Below, piece after piece: positions 6,246-6,358 of a DNA stretch of 6,358 nucleotides. The position numbers were made by a program, and so were the translations under genes. How positions within the stretch are numbered: the first letter of the stretch is position 1; the number at the start of each line of letters is the position of its first letter. Below the pieces are notes generated by a model. It made no database searches, had not been told where the DNA came from, and saw only the letters and a list, made by a program, of their open reading frames with translations. The stretch covers positions 1 through 6,358 of the forward strand of contig JAHEBK010000105.1 of NCBI GenBank assembly GCA_024642295.1, given 5' to 3'. Source of the DNA: Flavobacterium sp. Lineage in GTDB: Bacteria > Bacteroidota > Bacteroidia > Flavobacteriales > Flavobacteriaceae.

Positions 6246-6358
6246 GTATAAGATTTGCTTATTTATAGGTTATTTCGTATATTTAATTATTAATTTTAGA
6301 TAGTTAAATATGAAATTCAAACATTACAACCAACAGCAAACAATACTTTTACCATATT
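6246..6358 (+). mobile_element. Probable left end of an IS1182-family insertion sequence
   Basis: The element is inferred from the transposase start at 6310. Its left boundary must lie between the csp terminator (ends about 6245) and 6310, because the csp unit upstream is intact. I could not identify the terminal inverted repeat, since the right end lies outside the window. A short inverted repeat, ATAAG / CTTAT (6248-6262), is present, but its role is unknown. Confidence 0.5.
6310..6358 (+). CDS. IS1182-family transposase, first 16 codons only
   Basis: Translation from the ATG at 6310 gives MKFKHYNQQQTILLPY and then runs off the window. The pattern K-x-YNQ-x-Q-x-x-LLP at the very N-terminus is characteristic, as I recall, of IS1182-type DDE transposases (DUF772 N-terminal domain). 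There the next residues are usually a D-L-I-P and H-x-V-R stretch. Only 16 residues can be judged, so whether the gene is intact is unknown. No TAnnTTTG promoter box is visible in the 64 bp upstream. Confidence 0.7.
   Translation, partial: MKFKHYNQQQTILLPY

Overview
The window looks like chromosomal DNA of a member of the Flavobacteriia, most likely Flavobacterium or a close relative. It is strongly AT-rich. Genes lack clear Shine-Dalgarno sequences. Four starts are preceded by the Bacteroidetes -7 promoter box TAnnTTTG. Exported proteins carry typical flavobacterial signal peptides ending in FSQ or similar. The protein families (PQQ-type sugar dehydrogenase lipoprotein, TlpA-like protein with a large N-terminal domain, small MORN-variant proteins) are also typical of that group.

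Layout from left to right. Positions 1-580 (minus) hold the N-terminal part of a secreted or lipoprotein glucose/sorbosone dehydrogenase-type beta-propeller, cut by the window edge. Positions 727-1863 (minus) encode an exported TlpA/thioredoxin-like protein. A 279-bp divergent intergenic region follows, with a good promoter and a 12-bp perfect inverted repeat in the leader of mtgA (2143-2889, plus), the monofunctional peptidoglycan glycosyltransferase. A bidirectional terminator (2949-2982) separates mtgA from two minus-strand paralogues, each 115 residues (3006-3353 and 3535-3882), which are small exported MORN-variant repeat proteins. Each paralogue has its own promoter, and the two promoters share an almost identical block with a tandem 11-bp direct repeat. 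Divergent from them is aspS (4117-5871, plus; aspartyl-tRNA synthetase), followed by a cold-shock-domain protein gene (5980-6174, plus) with its own promoter and a strong terminator. The last 49 bases are the start of what looks like an IS1182-family transposase.

The genes do not form one pathway. mtgA, aspS and the csp gene are housekeeping or stress genes, and the other four genes upstream of the insertion sequence encode envelope or periplasmic proteins. I see no defence system, CRISPR array, prophage or tRNA. The most unusual feature is the duplicated small-protein gene whose copies kept an intact tandem 11-bp promoter motif while the leaders diverged. This suggests a shared, probably response-regulator-controlled, regulon. 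The second is a leader structure ahead of mtgA that could take two competing folds.
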